DNA of 64,000 nt from Rhodobacter sp. (lineage in GTDB: Bacteria > Pseudomonadota > Alphaproteobacteria > Rhodobacterales > Rhodobacteraceae), in NCBI GenBank assembly GCA_020637595.1, contig JACKKE010000012.1, positions 1-64,000 of the forward strand, in the 5' to 3' direction. This document shows, in pieces, positions 49,718 through 58,103 of the stretch (the first letter of the stretch is position 1; each line of letters starts with the position of its first letter). The position numbers and the translations under genes were made by a program. The notes beneath the pieces were generated by a model that searched no databases, was not told where the DNA came from, and saw only the letters and a list, made by a program, of their open reading frames with translations.

Positions 49718-49888
49718 AGGGGGCTCCCGCCAGTCGCCGTCGGGATCTGCGATCCCTCGTCTCCTGTTGGGCCGGGCGCGCCGCTGGCGCGGCGCGCGGT
49801 CGCGCGGGGTGGCGGGCAAGGAAGGGGGGCTTTGCCCCCCTCTTTGCTGCGCAAATTCACCCCCCAGGATATTTGCGACGCAAAGATG
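49718..49888 (+). repeat. Composite intergenic hairpin repeat, copy A
   Basis: About 170 nt beginning just after the second ligase gene. In order it has GAGGGGGCTCCCGC; the hairpin GGGATC-TGC-GATCCC (49742-49756); GTTGGGCCGGGC; a long GC-rich hairpin; GGGGGGC-TTT-GCCCCCC (49824-49840); TTTGC-TGC-GCAAA; and the core AGGATATTTGCGACGCAAAG from 49866, whose TTTGCG-A-CGCAAA centre is itself palindromic. The same string of elements recurs at 57.8-58.1 kb. Confidence 0.8.
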
Positions 49889-49906
49889 CCGGGGATCGGT
49901 GACAGG

Positions 49907-50713
49907 TCAGTCGGGCAGCACGGTAACCGGATGGCCCGCGGCGCTGAGCGCGCCATCGAGGCGGTCGAAGCGCAGCAGCGCGAGGCCCTGGTTGCCCGAC
50001 TGGCTGTGCAGGGTTCCGGCCTCGCGCCCGTCGGTGCCGAGGATCGGCGTGCCCGGGGCGACCGGCGCCGCGACGGCGATGCGCTTGAGCCCGCGGCGCA
50101 GTTCGGTCTTGTGGTGCATGCGGGCGGTGACTTCCTGCCCGACATAGCAGCCCTTGCGGAAGTCGACGCCGTGCAGGCGCTCGAACCCCAGTTCCAGGAT
50201 GAAGCTGTCCCCCGGCTGCAACTCGAGCCCGGTCTCGGGCACCCGCGCGGCGATGCGCAGCGCGTCCCAGTCAACCGGTGCCCCGGCGCAGAGGGACTGA
50301 CCGTAGAGCCGCCAGCCCAGCGACGGGTCGCGCGGATCGGCCAGCGCACCGACAGGCGCCGGGCCGAGGCCCCGGGTCACCGGGCGTGGGTCCCGGGTGA
50401 TCGTTACCTTGGCACGCAGCGTGAACAGCGTCAGGCGGCGTTGCAGGTCGTCGGCCAGCCCCCCGGCCAGGTCGATCAGCACCGCCTCGGCGCCCTCTGC
50501 GACCAGGAAGAAATCGGCCACCAGCTTGCCCTGCGGGGTCAGCATCGCGCCATAGGCGATGCCCCCCTGCGCGAGGCGCGTCATGTCCTGGGTCACCAGC
50601 CCTTGCAGGAATTTCACATGGTCCGGCCCCGAGACGCGCAGCAGCGCGCGACCGGGCGCCGGGGCGCAGCGGGTTTCCGGGGACAGGTCGGGCATGGTGT
50701 CGGTGCTCTGCAT
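49907..50713 (-). CDS. ygfZ: YgfZ/GcvT-like folate-binding Fe-S cluster protein
   Basis: A 268-residue protein. The diagnostic KGCYVGQEV motif (Cys-containing) is present near residue 190 and the GcvT-like fold around it (VSGPDHVKFLQGLVTQDM; MLTPQGKLVADFFLV). YgfZ/IBA57 proteins use tetrahydrofolate to help build or repair 4Fe-4S clusters in enzymes such as MiaB. ATG 50713 is preferred over a longer frame. It follows the phosphatase gene in the same direction with a 78-nt gap, and both could be on one transcript. Confidence 0.88.
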   Translation of the reverse strand: MQSTDTMPDLSPETRCAPAPGRALLRVSGPDHVKFLQGLVTQDMTRLAQGGIAYGAMLTPQGKLVADFFLVAEGAEAVLIDLAGGLADDLQRRLTLFTLRAKVTITRDPRPVTRGLGPAPVGALADPRDPSLGWRLYGQSLCAGAPVDWDALRIAARVPETGLELQPGDSFILELGFERLHGVDFRKGCYVGQEVTARMHHKTELRRGLKRIAVAAPVAPGTPILGTDGREAGTLHSQSGNQGLALLRFDRLDGALSAAGHPVTVLPD

Positions 50714-50791
50714 GATGCCGATATAAGCGCGGGCGGGGCCTTCGAACAGCCCACGGGCGAACAAAGCCGCCCGTCGCGTCCGTCCCGCAGG

Positions 50792-51469
50792 TCACCCCGA
50801 GGTCGCGCGCCAGCGGGCAAAGGCGGCCTCGATCGAGGCGGGGTCATAGCGGGTCTCGACCCAGCTGCGGAAGCTGAGACCGGCGCGCTCGCCCTCCTCG
50901 GCATAGGTGCGCAGGATCTGGCCCTGCACCCCGGCCGCGCCACGCGGTGAATGGCCATAGCGCAGCGACAACTGCTGCGCCGCGGTGGCCGCATCGTCGC
51001 CCGCCATCACCAGCCGCCAGAGCGCCGCCGCCATCCCGGTGCGGTCCGCCCCCGACTTGCAGTGCATGACCAGCGGCCGTTCGGCGGTCTCGAAACTGTC
51101 GAGCAGGGCGAGGAGGGTCTCGCGGCTTGGCACGGTCTTGGCGTGCAGGCGCAGGTTGATCAGCGTCAGCCCCAGCCGGTGGCAGGACCGCGCCTCGAGC
51201 TGACGAAACGGGCGTGCCGATTCGCCGCGCAGGTTGATCACCGTGCGCACCCCTTCGCGCCGCAGCCGTGCCAGGTCGTGATGCGCCGGCTGGTTCATCC
51301 GCCAGACCCCGGGCGCAACCTGCCAGCGGTTCTTCCAGAAGAGCCGCACCGCGCCGTGATCGGCAAAGAGGCCATAGGCCCAGGCCCGCAGACGCACGCC
51401 CACCGGCATGCGCACCCCGGGCGGAAACCAGCCCGGAACGGGTGCCTGATGCGACGTCAAGTCATCCAT
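50792..51469 (-). CDS. Tyrosine/dual-specificity phosphatase family protein
   Basis: A 225-residue protein. The active-site signature CX5R is HCKSGADRTG (Cys137, Arg143), with the general acid region earlier in the fold. About 60 N-terminal residues precede the core (FWKNRWQVAPGVWRMNQPAHHDLARLRREGVRTVINLRGE is the substrate-binding half). Such proteins dephosphorylate Tyr or act on phosphoinositide-like or envelope substrates. ATG 51469 is the first Met that keeps this order. Its target is unknown. It is upstream of ygfZ in the same direction. Confidence 0.86.
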   Translation of the reverse strand: MDDLTSHQAPVPGWFPPGVRMPVGVRLRAWAYGLFADHGAVRLFWKNRWQVAPGVWRMNQPAHHDLARLRREGVRTVINLRGESARPFRQLEARSCHRLGLTLINLRLHAKTVPSRETLLALLDSFETAERPLVMHCKSGADRTGMAAALWRLVMAGDDAATAAQQLSLRYGHSPRGAAGVQGQILRTYAEEGERAGLSFRSWVETRYDPASIEAAFARWRATSG

Positions 51470-51579
51470 CGGCGCCCCCGGAACAGGCACGCCGGCCTCT
51501 TCGCGCCGGGCAACCCAGCGTCGGTCGTTGACCCTGCCCGAGACCGCTACTAACGATACAGAACAAAGGAGATATCTCG

Positions 51580-52764
51580 ATGACCCTTGCCAACGGCCGC
51601 CCTTATCTGGCCATCCCCGGCCCCTCTGTGATGCCCGACCGCGTGCTGGCGGCGATGCACCGTGCTGCCCCCAATATCTATGAGGGCGATCTGATTGATA
51701 TGGTAGGCAGTCTGCGGGCCGATCTCAAGGCCGTGGCCTGCTCGACGCAGAACCTTGCGATCTATATCGGCAACGGACACGCCACCTGGGAAGCCGCAAA
51801 CAGCAACGTGTTTCGCCGGGGCGACACGGCAATCGTGCTGGCCACCGGGCGGTTCGGGCATGGCTGGGCCGAGAATGCGCGCCTGCTGGGGGTCGACACC
51901 GCGATCACCGATTTCGGCAAGGCAGCGCCGATTGATCTGGAGCGCGCCGAAGCCGCGCTCAGGGCCCACCCTGATGCCCGTGCGGTGATGGTCACCCATG
52001 TCGATACCGCGACCAGCGCGCGCAACGATGTGGCCGCGGTCCGCCGGCTGATGGACGACCTGGGTCATCCGGGCCTGTTGATGGTCGACTGCATCGCCAG
52101 CCTCGGCTGCGACGAATTCCGGTTCGACGCCTGGGGCGCGGATGTGATGATCGCGGCCAGCCAGAAGGGGCTGATGACCCCGCCGGGGCTGGGGTTCGTG
52201 TTTTTCTCGGACAAGGCGCTGGAGGCCTGCAAGGGGTCGGACCTGCGCACGCCCTACTGGGACTGGACACCGCGCAACGCAGCGCAGTGGTTCTATGAGA
52301 ACTGGTATGGCACCGCGCCGACCCACCACCTGTTCGGCCTGCGCGAGGCGCTGGACATGATCCACGAAGAAGGGATCGAGGCCGTCTGGGACCGTCACAG
52401 CCGGCTGGCGTCGGCGGTCTGGGCCGCGGCCGAGGCCTGGGGGCGCGAGGGGGCCTTTCGCCTCAACATCGCAGATCCCCAGCACCGCGGCCATTCGGTG
52501 ACGGCAGCGCGGCTGTCGGGCGAGGATGGCACACGGTTGCGCCGCTGGACGGAACATCAGGCCGGGGTGACGCTGGGCATCGGCCTCGGCATGGCCGAGC
52601 TGGACGACCCGGCGGGGCATGCCTTCTTCCGTATCGCGCATATGGGGCATGTGAATGCCCATATGACGCTGGGGGCGCTGGCGGTGATGGATGCCGGAAT
52701 GAAGGCGCTGGGCATCGCGCATGGCTCGGGCGCGCTGGACGCAGCCGCGCGCGCCCTGGCCTGA
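51580..52764 (+). CDS. Class V PLP-dependent aminotransferase (alanine/serine-glyoxylate type)
   Basis: A 394-residue enzyme. The PLP Lys is in ASQKGLMTPPGLGF (Lys196), and the substrate-side segments are IPGPSVMPDRVLAAMHR at the N-terminus and FGHGWAENARLLG. Fold-type I, related to alanine-glyoxylate and serine-glyoxylate aminotransferases, which feed glyoxylate or pyruvate metabolism. AAGGAG precedes ATG 51580. It is divergent from the phosphatase gene, with the DUF3592 gene downstream. The exact amino donor is not predictable. Confidence 0.87.
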   Translation: MTLANGRPYLAIPGPSVMPDRVLAAMHRAAPNIYEGDLIDMVGSLRADLKAVACSTQNLAIYIGNGHATWEAANSNVFRRGDTAIVLATGRFGHGWAENARLLGVDTAITDFGKAAPIDLERAEAALRAHPDARAVMVTHVDTATSARNDVAAVRRLMDDLGHPGLLMVDCIASLGCDEFRFDAWGADVMIAASQKGLMTPPGLGFVFFSDKALEACKGSDLRTPYWDWTPRNAAQWFYENWYGTAPTHHLFGLREALDMIHEEGIEAVWDRHSRLASAVWAAAEAWGREGAFRLNIADPQHRGHSVTAARLSGEDGTRLRRWTEHQAGVTLGIGLGMAELDDPAGHAFFRIAHMGHVNAHMTLGALAVMDAGMKALGIAHGSGALDAAARALA

Positions 52765-52803
52765 CACCCGGGCAGGATCGGCCCCAGCTGCGTGGAGATG
52801 GAA

Positions 52804-53511
52804 ATGGAGCGGCGGCAGACATCATGGATCCGACTGGCCTGGCGGCACTACTTGTGGGTGCCGCTGCTGCCGGTGGTGACCGCCGTGGTGTTGTTGCTGG
52901 TCGGTCAGTCGCTGAGCCACAACGCCGCGCTGCTCGATCTGCACGGGGCGGATACCATCGCAACCGTCACCGACCGCGAGATCGTCGAACGGCGCGATTC
53001 CGATGGCCATCGCAGCACCGACTACCGGCTGCGGATCGCGTTCACCGCCTCGAACGGGGTCCGCGTGACGGATTGGGACAGCGTCAGCCGCGAAACCTAT
53101 GACAGCGTGCAGGCCGGCGACACGATGCCGGTGCGCTATGTCGCCCATGACCCCGCAATCTTCGAGGTCGAACCGGGGCGAACAGCATTCTCCGCGCGGA
53201 TGTTCAGCGGGTTCGGCATCGTCATTCTGGGGATCGCGGTGGCGATCGGCGCCTTTCTGGGCCGCCACATCCCGTCGAAACGCCGGGCGGCGGCGCGCGG
53301 TGCGGTGCGCGAGGCCCGGGTCACCGAGCATCTGCGCAGCAACGTCCGGGTGAACGGCCGCGCGCGCTGGCGGCTGAGCTGGACCGACGCGGTGGGCGAG
53401 ACCGGGCGTTCGGACCTGCACCGGCAGGATGACCTGCCCTCGGTCGGCAGCGTGATCGTCGTCTACCTCGATCCACGCGGCGGCCGCGGCTGGTGGGAGA
53501 ACGACCTCTAG
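52804..53511 (+). CDS. DUF3592 domain membrane protein
   Basis: A 235-residue protein. Two transmembrane segments (LWVPLLPVVTAVVLLLVGQSL and GFGIVILGIAVAIGAFLG) surround a DUF3592 beta domain (TIATVTDREIVERRDSDGHRSTDYRLRIAF to VRYVAHDPAIFEVEP). A second soluble half ends VGSVIVVYLDPRGGRGWW. Function unknown. ATG 52804 is chosen because GGAG (52794-52797) is correctly spaced; GTG 52792 and ATG 52798 are less favourable. It starts 39 nt after the aminotransferase. Confidence 0.78.
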   Translation: MERRQTSWIRLAWRHYLWVPLLPVVTAVVLLLVGQSLSHNAALLDLHGADTIATVTDREIVERRDSDGHRSTDYRLRIAFTASNGVRVTDWDSVSRETYDSVQAGDTMPVRYVAHDPAIFEVEPGRTAFSARMFSGFGIVILGIAVAIGAFLGRHIPSKRRAAARGAVREARVTEHLRSNVRVNGRARWRLSWTDAVGETGRSDLHRQDDLPSVGSVIVVYLDPRGGRGWWENDL

Positions 53512-53594
53512 CCGCCGCGAGACGGACGCACGGCGGCCCCTTGCCCTCGCGGACGGGCTGGCTATCCTGCCCGCCGAACAGGGTGGGGAAAACG

Positions 53595-55874
53595 ATGCGC
53601 GCATTCGGTAAATCTCAGGGCGTCAAGCGGCGCGAGGACGTCCGGTTTCTGACCGGCGAGGGCCGCTATGTCTCGGACCTGCTGCCCGAGGGGGCTCTGC
53701 ACGCGGTTTTCCTGCGTGCCCCCGTCGCGCATGGCGTGATCACCGCGCTCGATGTCGAGGATGCGCGCACGATGCCCGGCGTGGTGGCGGTGCTGACCGC
53801 CTATGACCTGAAAGCCGCGGGCATCACTGCATCCATGTGGGGCGCACCGGCCCGCGACCAGCGCGGGCGCAGCGGCATCAGCCCCCACCGGCCGATCCTG
53901 GCCGACGGGATCATGCGCTTTGCCGGCGAGGCCGTGGCGCTGGTGGTCGCCGAAACCCGTGCCGAGGCGCTGGATGCCGCCGAGGCGATCACGCTCGACT
54001 TCGACGACGCCCCGGCCCATGTCGCGCTGGACACCGGCGGCCCGGCCGTCCACCCCGAGGCCGAGGACAACCTCGCCTATGACTGGCTTCTGGGCGACGA
54101 GGACGCCGTCACCGCGGCGTTCGAGCGCGCCGCGCATGTCACGCGGCTGTCGGTCCGTCAGAACCGGGTGATGGTCGCCAGCATGGAACCGCGCGCCGCG
54201 ATTGCCAGCTGGGACGGTCAGCGCCTGCACCTGACTTTCAACGGCCAGGGTGTCTGGATCCCGAAACGCGAGGTCGCCCGGATCCTGAACCTGCCGCCCG
54301 AGGCCGTGCATGTCACGATCCCCGATGTCGGCGGCGGTTTCGGCATGAAGAGCTTTGTCTACCCCGAGCATCTGGCGGTAGCCCAGGCCGCGCGGGTCAT
54401 CGGCCGGCCGGTGGCCTGGGCGTCGGACCGGGCCGAGGCGATGCTGACCGACACCGGCGCCCGCGATCTGACCAGCGTGGCCGAACTCGCCTTCGATGCC
54501 GACCACCGCATTCTCGGCTATCGGGTGCGGACGAAATCGAATCTGGGCGCGTATAACTCGCAGTTCGGACAGAACATCCAGTCCGAGCTGTTTTCCAAGG
54601 TGCTGACCGGGGTCTATGACATCCCCTGTGCGCTGCTGCATGTGCAGGGGATCTATACCCACACGACTCCGGTCGATGCCTATCGCGGCGCCGGCCGCCC
54701 CGAGGCGATCACTCTGCTGGAACGCACGATGGACATGGCCGCGCGCGAGCTGGGCCTCAGCCCGTTCGAGCTGCGCGCGCGCAACTTCATCCCTCCCGCG
54801 CGCTTTCCCTACACCACCCCATCGCATGTCACCTATGACGTGGGCGACTTTGCCCGCGTGCAGGACCGCGCCCAGGCCCTCGCCGATGTCGACGGCTTCG
54901 CCGCCCGCAAGGCCGAGAGCGCGGCGCGTGGCCTGCTGCGCGGCCTTGGCTATGCCTATTACATCGAGTCGATCCTGGGCGACGACACCGAGGGCGCAAC
55001 CGTCGAATTCACCGAAACCGGGGTCAACCTCTATGTCGGAACCCAGTCGAACGGACAGGGCCACGAGACCGTCTATGCCCAGTATCTGGCGGATCTGACC
55101 GGCATTCCCTTTGACGAGATCACCGTCGTTCAGGGCGATTCCGACCGGATCGCGCAGGGTGGCGGCACCGGCGGGTCGCGTTCGGTCACGGTCCAGACCT
55201 TTGCCACCCACCAGACTGCCGAAAAGATGGTCACGGCCTTTGTCGCCTTTCTGGAGACCGAGATCGAGGCCGCGCCCTTTACCTTCGAGGATGGGATCTT
55301 TTCCGCGCCCGGTTCGAACCGCCGCCTGACCCTGCGCGAGGCTGCCGACCTCGCCCGCAGCCGCGGCCGCGCCGACCTTTTGCGCCACGAGAACCGCGCC
55401 AAGCTGCCCGGCCGGTCCTTTCCCAACGGCGCGCATCTGTGCGAGGTCGAAATCGACCCCGAGACCGGCGCCCTGACCCTCGACCGCTATTTCGCCACCG
55501 ACGACCTCGGCACGCTGATGCACCCGCAACTGGCCGAGGGGCAGGTGCATGGCGGAGTCGCCCAGGGCTTTGGCCAGGCGGTGATCGAAGAGGCGCGCTA
55601 TGACGACGACGGACAGCTGCTGTCCGGCAGCTTCATGGACTACGCCATGCCACGCGCCTCGGATCTGCCGGTGATCCATTTCGCCAGTGTGCCGACCCCC
55701 TCGCGCAACAACCCCGTCGGCATGAAGGGCTGCGGCGAGGCCGGAACCGTCGGCGCCATCGCCGCGGTGACCAACGCCGCCCTCGATGCGCTGTGGGATC
55801 GCGGCGTGCGCCATATCGACATGCCGCTGACGCCACAGCGCATCTGGACCTGGCTGTCCGAGGCCGGCGCCTAA
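53595..55874 (+). CDS. Xanthine dehydrogenase-family molybdopterin-binding subunit (form II CoxL-like)
   Basis: A 759-residue large subunit of a molybdenum hydroxylase. AYRGAGRPEA is the motif of form II CoxL-like enzymes (form I carries AYxCSFR), so it is probably not a true CO dehydrogenase. The catalytic Glu is in KGCGEAGTVGAIAAV, and Moco-binding stretches VGTQSNGQGHETVYAQ and GGTGGSRSVTVQ are intact. The usual FAD (medium) and 2Fe-2S (small) subunits are missing on both sides, so partners must be elsewhere. ATG 53595 is the conserved start. Confidence 0.88.
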   Translation: MRAFGKSQGVKRREDVRFLTGEGRYVSDLLPEGALHAVFLRAPVAHGVITALDVEDARTMPGVVAVLTAYDLKAAGITASMWGAPARDQRGRSGISPHRPILADGIMRFAGEAVALVVAETRAEALDAAEAITLDFDDAPAHVALDTGGPAVHPEAEDNLAYDWLLGDEDAVTAAFERAAHVTRLSVRQNRVMVASMEPRAAIASWDGQRLHLTFNGQGVWIPKREVARILNLPPEAVHVTIPDVGGGFGMKSFVYPEHLAVAQAARVIGRPVAWASDRAEAMLTDTGARDLTSVAELAFDADHRILGYRVRTKSNLGAYNSQFGQNIQSELFSKVLTGVYDIPCALLHVQGIYTHTTPVDAYRGAGRPEAITLLERTMDMAARELGLSPFELRARNFIPPARFPYTTPSHVTYDVGDFARVQDRAQALADVDGFAARKAESAARGLLRGLGYAYYIESILGDDTEGATVEFTETGVNLYVGTQSNGQGHETVYAQYLADLTGIPFDEITVVQGDSDRIAQGGGTGGSRSVTVQTFATHQTAEKMVTAFVAFLETEIEAAPFTFEDGIFSAPGSNRRLTLREAADLARSRGRADLLRHENRAKLPGRSFPNGAHLCEVEIDPETGALTLDRYFATDDLGTLMHPQLAEGQVHGGVAQGFGQAVIEEARYDDDGQLLSGSFMDYAMPRASDLPVIHFASVPTPSRNNPVGMKGCGEAGTVGAIAAVTNAALDALWDRGVRHIDMPLTPQRIWTWLSEAGA

Positions 55875-55921
55875 CCCCGGCGCGCGCCCCCGCCCCTCCC
55901 CTGTCTCCAAGGAGTCGCCCG

Positions 55922-57034
55922 ATGACCGGCCCCCGCTTCACCCGCCTCGTCCAGTCGCTGCCGTCAACGGTCCCCTTCGTCGGACCGGAAACCCAGGAAC
56001 GCGCCCGCGGCGCGGTGTTCGACGCCCGTCTGGGCGCGAATGAAAACGGCTTTGGCCCCTCGCCCCGCGCCATCGCCGCGATGACCGAGGCCGCGGCCGA
56101 GATCTGGAAATACGCCGACCCCGAGAGCCATGACCTGCGCCACGCCCTCGCCGCCCATCTGGGCGTAACCCCCGACCACGTCATCGTTGGCGAGGGGATC
56201 GACGGGCTGCTGGGCTACCTCGTGCGGCTCCTGATCGAACCGGGGGATCCGGTGGTGACCTCCGAAGGGGCCTATCCGACCTTCAACTTCCATGTCGCGG
56301 GCTTTGGCGGCGTGTTGCACAAGGTGCCCTATCTGGGCGACGCCGAAGACCCCGCCGCCCTGATCACCGCCGCGCGCGAGACCGGCGCCAAGCTGATCTA
56401 CATCGCCAACCCCGACAATCCGATGGGCAGCTGCCACCCGGCCGCGGTGATTGCCGCGATGATCGAGCAGATGCCCGAAGGGGCGCTGCTGATCCTCGAC
56501 GAGGCCTATATCGAGTTCGCCCCCGAAGGCACCGCGCCCGCCATCGACCCCGACGACCCGCGCGTGATCCGCATGCGCACCTTCTCAAAGGGCTATGGCA
56601 TGGCCGGGGCGCGCGTGGCCTATGCCGTGGCCGCTCCGGCGCTGATCGCCGCCTTCCACAAGGTGCGCAACCATTTCGGCATGAACCGCGCCGCCCAGAT
56701 CGGCGCGCTGGCCGCGCTGCAGGACACCGGCCACCTGGCGCAGACCGTCGCCAAGGTTGATCGCGCCCGCGCCCGTCTGGCACAGATCGCCGCCGAAAAC
56801 GGGTTGCGCGCCCTGCCCTCGGCCACCAATTTCGTCACCATCGACTGCGGCGGCGACGGCGATTTCGCCCGCCGGGTGCTGGCCGGGGTGGTGCGGCGCG
56901 GGGTCTTCATCCGCATGCCCTTCACCCCGCCGCAGGACCGCTGCATCCGCGTCTCCTGCGGCCCGGATGGCGAACTCGACGCCTTCGCCCGCGCCCTGCC
57001 CCAGGCCCTCGCCGAGGCGCGCGCCGCGACATGA
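55922..57034 (+). CDS. HisC-like PLP-dependent aminotransferase
   Basis: A 370-residue class I/II aminotransferase. The PLP Lys is in RTFSKGYGMAGARV (Lys223), and FDARLGANENGFGPSPRAI and LIYIANPDNPMGS are the usual substrate and cofactor loops. It resembles histidinol-phosphate aminotransferase but has no his genes nearby, so an aromatic amino-acid or broad specificity is possible. AAGGAG precedes ATG 55922, and it starts 47 nt after the molybdenum enzyme gene, suggesting linked metabolism of an N-containing or aromatic compound. Confidence 0.86.
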   Translation: MTGPRFTRLVQSLPSTVPFVGPETQERARGAVFDARLGANENGFGPSPRAIAAMTEAAAEIWKYADPESHDLRHALAAHLGVTPDHVIVGEGIDGLLGYLVRLLIEPGDPVVTSEGAYPTFNFHVAGFGGVLHKVPYLGDAEDPAALITAARETGAKLIYIANPDNPMGSCHPAAVIAAMIEQMPEGALLILDEAYIEFAPEGTAPAIDPDDPRVIRMRTFSKGYGMAGARVAYAVAAPALIAAFHKVRNHFGMNRAAQIGALAALQDTGHLAQTVAKVDRARARLAQIAAENGLRALPSATNFVTIDCGGDGDFARRVLAGVVRRGVFIRMPFTPPQDRCIRVSCGPDGELDAFARALPQALAEARAAT

Positions 57035-57343
57035 GTTGATTTCGTTCAGGCGCCTGCGCCGCCAGGCGGGTTCCCTGCCCCTGAAGTTCCCATGCCCCGC
57101 ACCCCCTCGCCCTTGCCGCCGGCCTTGTCCTCGGCGCGGTCGAGACGGCCCGCGTGGTGCGGGACCACGCCCTGGGTCCCGAGATCCGCGCTCTGGCCGA
57201 GGGCATCGTCGCCGCACAGGAAACCGAGATCGCCTTCATGCAGGACTGGCTGAACCACCACGAGTGACGTCACGTCGAGATCCGGGCCGGGCACTGGCCG
57301 GGCATTCCGGCACTGGCTAGCTTGTTCGCCAGGAGGATCGCTC
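57035..57343. other. 309-nt gap holding a gene remnant
   Basis: Between the HisC-like gene and the PaaI-type gene. It is occupied largely by the DUF305-like remnant described at 57085-57267. The remaining bases show only the AGGAGG site of the PaaI-type gene near its end. Confidence 0.6.
57085..57267 (+). pseudogene. DUF305-like gene remnant
   Basis: The frame open from 57085 to TGA 57265-57267 translates to LALAAGLVLGA, then VETARVVRDHALGPEIRALA and EGIVAAQETEIAFMQDWL. This matches the second half of the DUF305 domain (MARVxLxxGxDPEIRALAxxIIxAQexEIaxMxxWL). There is no start codon in this frame ahead of the match; an ATG at 57092 lies in another frame, so a frameshift or deletion is likely. 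The first half of the domain, including its HH motif, is missing. Confidence 0.6.
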
Positions 57344-57829
57344 ATGCCCGAACAACACGTCGCGAAAAGCCCCGCCGACCTGCCCGACCGCGCCACCCTG
57401 GCAGAGATGTCCGGCCTCGACTATATCCGCGCGATCTTTGAGGGCCAGATGGCCGGCGCCCCGATCGCCGAGCTGATGAACTTTCACATTCACGCGGTCG
57501 AGAAGGGCAAAGTCACCTTCCGCGGCGCGCCCGGCTTTCAACATTTCAACCCGATGGGCGGCGTGCACGGCGGCTGGTATGGCACCATCCTCGACAGTGC
57601 CCTGGGCTGCGCCGTGGCGACGGTGCTCGACAAGGGCTCGATCTATACAACGCTCGAATACAAGGTGAACCTGACCCGCGCGATCCCGGCCGGCACCTTG
57701 GTCGACTGCACCGCCAGCGTCCGCCACGCGGGCCGCTCGACCGCCGTGGCCGAGGCCGAAATCCGTGGCGTCGACGACGGCAAGCTCTATGCCACCGGCT
57801 CAACCACCTGCATCGTCATGCGGGTGTGA
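57344..57829 (+). CDS. PaaI-type hotdog thioesterase
   Basis: A 161-residue single hotdog domain of the PaaI family (GAPGFQHFNPMGGVHGGWYGTILDSALGCAVATVL is the core helix). The conserved Asp is in LDSALGC. PaaI enzymes rescue CoA from stalled aryl- or acyl-CoA intermediates. AGGAGG lies upstream of ATG 57344. Its 3' side is followed at once by composite repeat copy B. No phenylacetate genes flank it. Confidence 0.88.
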   Translation: MPEQHVAKSPADLPDRATLAEMSGLDYIRAIFEGQMAGAPIAELMNFHIHAVEKGKVTFRGAPGFQHFNPMGGVHGGWYGTILDSALGCAVATVLDKGSIYTTLEYKVNLTRAIPAGTLVDCTASVRHAGRSTAVAEAEIRGVDDGKLYATGSTTCIVMRV

Positions 57830-57837
57830 TCCCTGGT

Positions 57838-57955
57838 GGGGGCGTGCCTCGGGGGCATCGAGCCCCCTCGGCCCGCGCGGGGCCAGCCCCGCACCCCGCC
57901 AAGGGGGTTTTCCACCCCCTTGGATCCCCCGAGGATATTTAAGACGCAAAGATGA
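57838..57955 (+). repeat. Composite intergenic hairpin repeat, copy B
   Basis: Starts 8 nt after the PaaI-type stop. It holds three perfect hairpins (GGGGGC-N5-GCCCCC at 57851-57867; GCGGGGC-CA-GCCCCGC at 57877-57892; CCAAGGGGG-N7-CCCCCTTGG at 57899-57923) and then GAGGATATTTAAGACGCAAA up to 57950. Its core (57933-57955) is the left arm of a 23-bp inverted repeat with copy C (one mismatch). Confidence 0.8.
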
Positions 57956-57967
57956 AGCGAGTTTGGC

Positions 57968-58103
57968 TCATCTTTGCGTCTCAAATATCCTGGGGGTGAG
58001 CCCGCAGGGCGAGGGGGCAAAGCCCCCTAGGCTCGCGCAGCGAGCCCGGCCCAAACGGCGGAGCGGATCTTTGATCCGCGACAGAGTGCGGGAGCGCCCC
58101 CTA
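57968..58103 (-). repeat. Composite intergenic hairpin repeat, copy C
   Basis: Minus-strand oriented, beginning at the methyltransferase stop codon. In order on the minus strand: GGGGGCGCTCCCGC; GCGGATC-N3-GATCCGC (58079-58063); GTTTGGGCCGGGC; GGCTCGC-N3-GCGAGCC (58046-58030); GGGGGC-TTT-GCCCCC (58027-58013); and the core ending at 57968. The order matches copy A. With copy B it forms a near-perfect stem of 23 core base pairs over a 12-nt loop (57956-57967). Confidence 0.8.

Noticed and set aside
53595..55874. True aerobic CO dehydrogenase
   Set aside because: The AYRGAGR motif is form II; form I would carry AYxCSFR. The medium and small subunits are also missing.
53562..55910. Minus-strand frame of about 782 codons opposite the molybdenum subunit
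   Set aside because: Antisense shadow with biased composition and no motifs. The plus strand encodes a clear Moco subunit.
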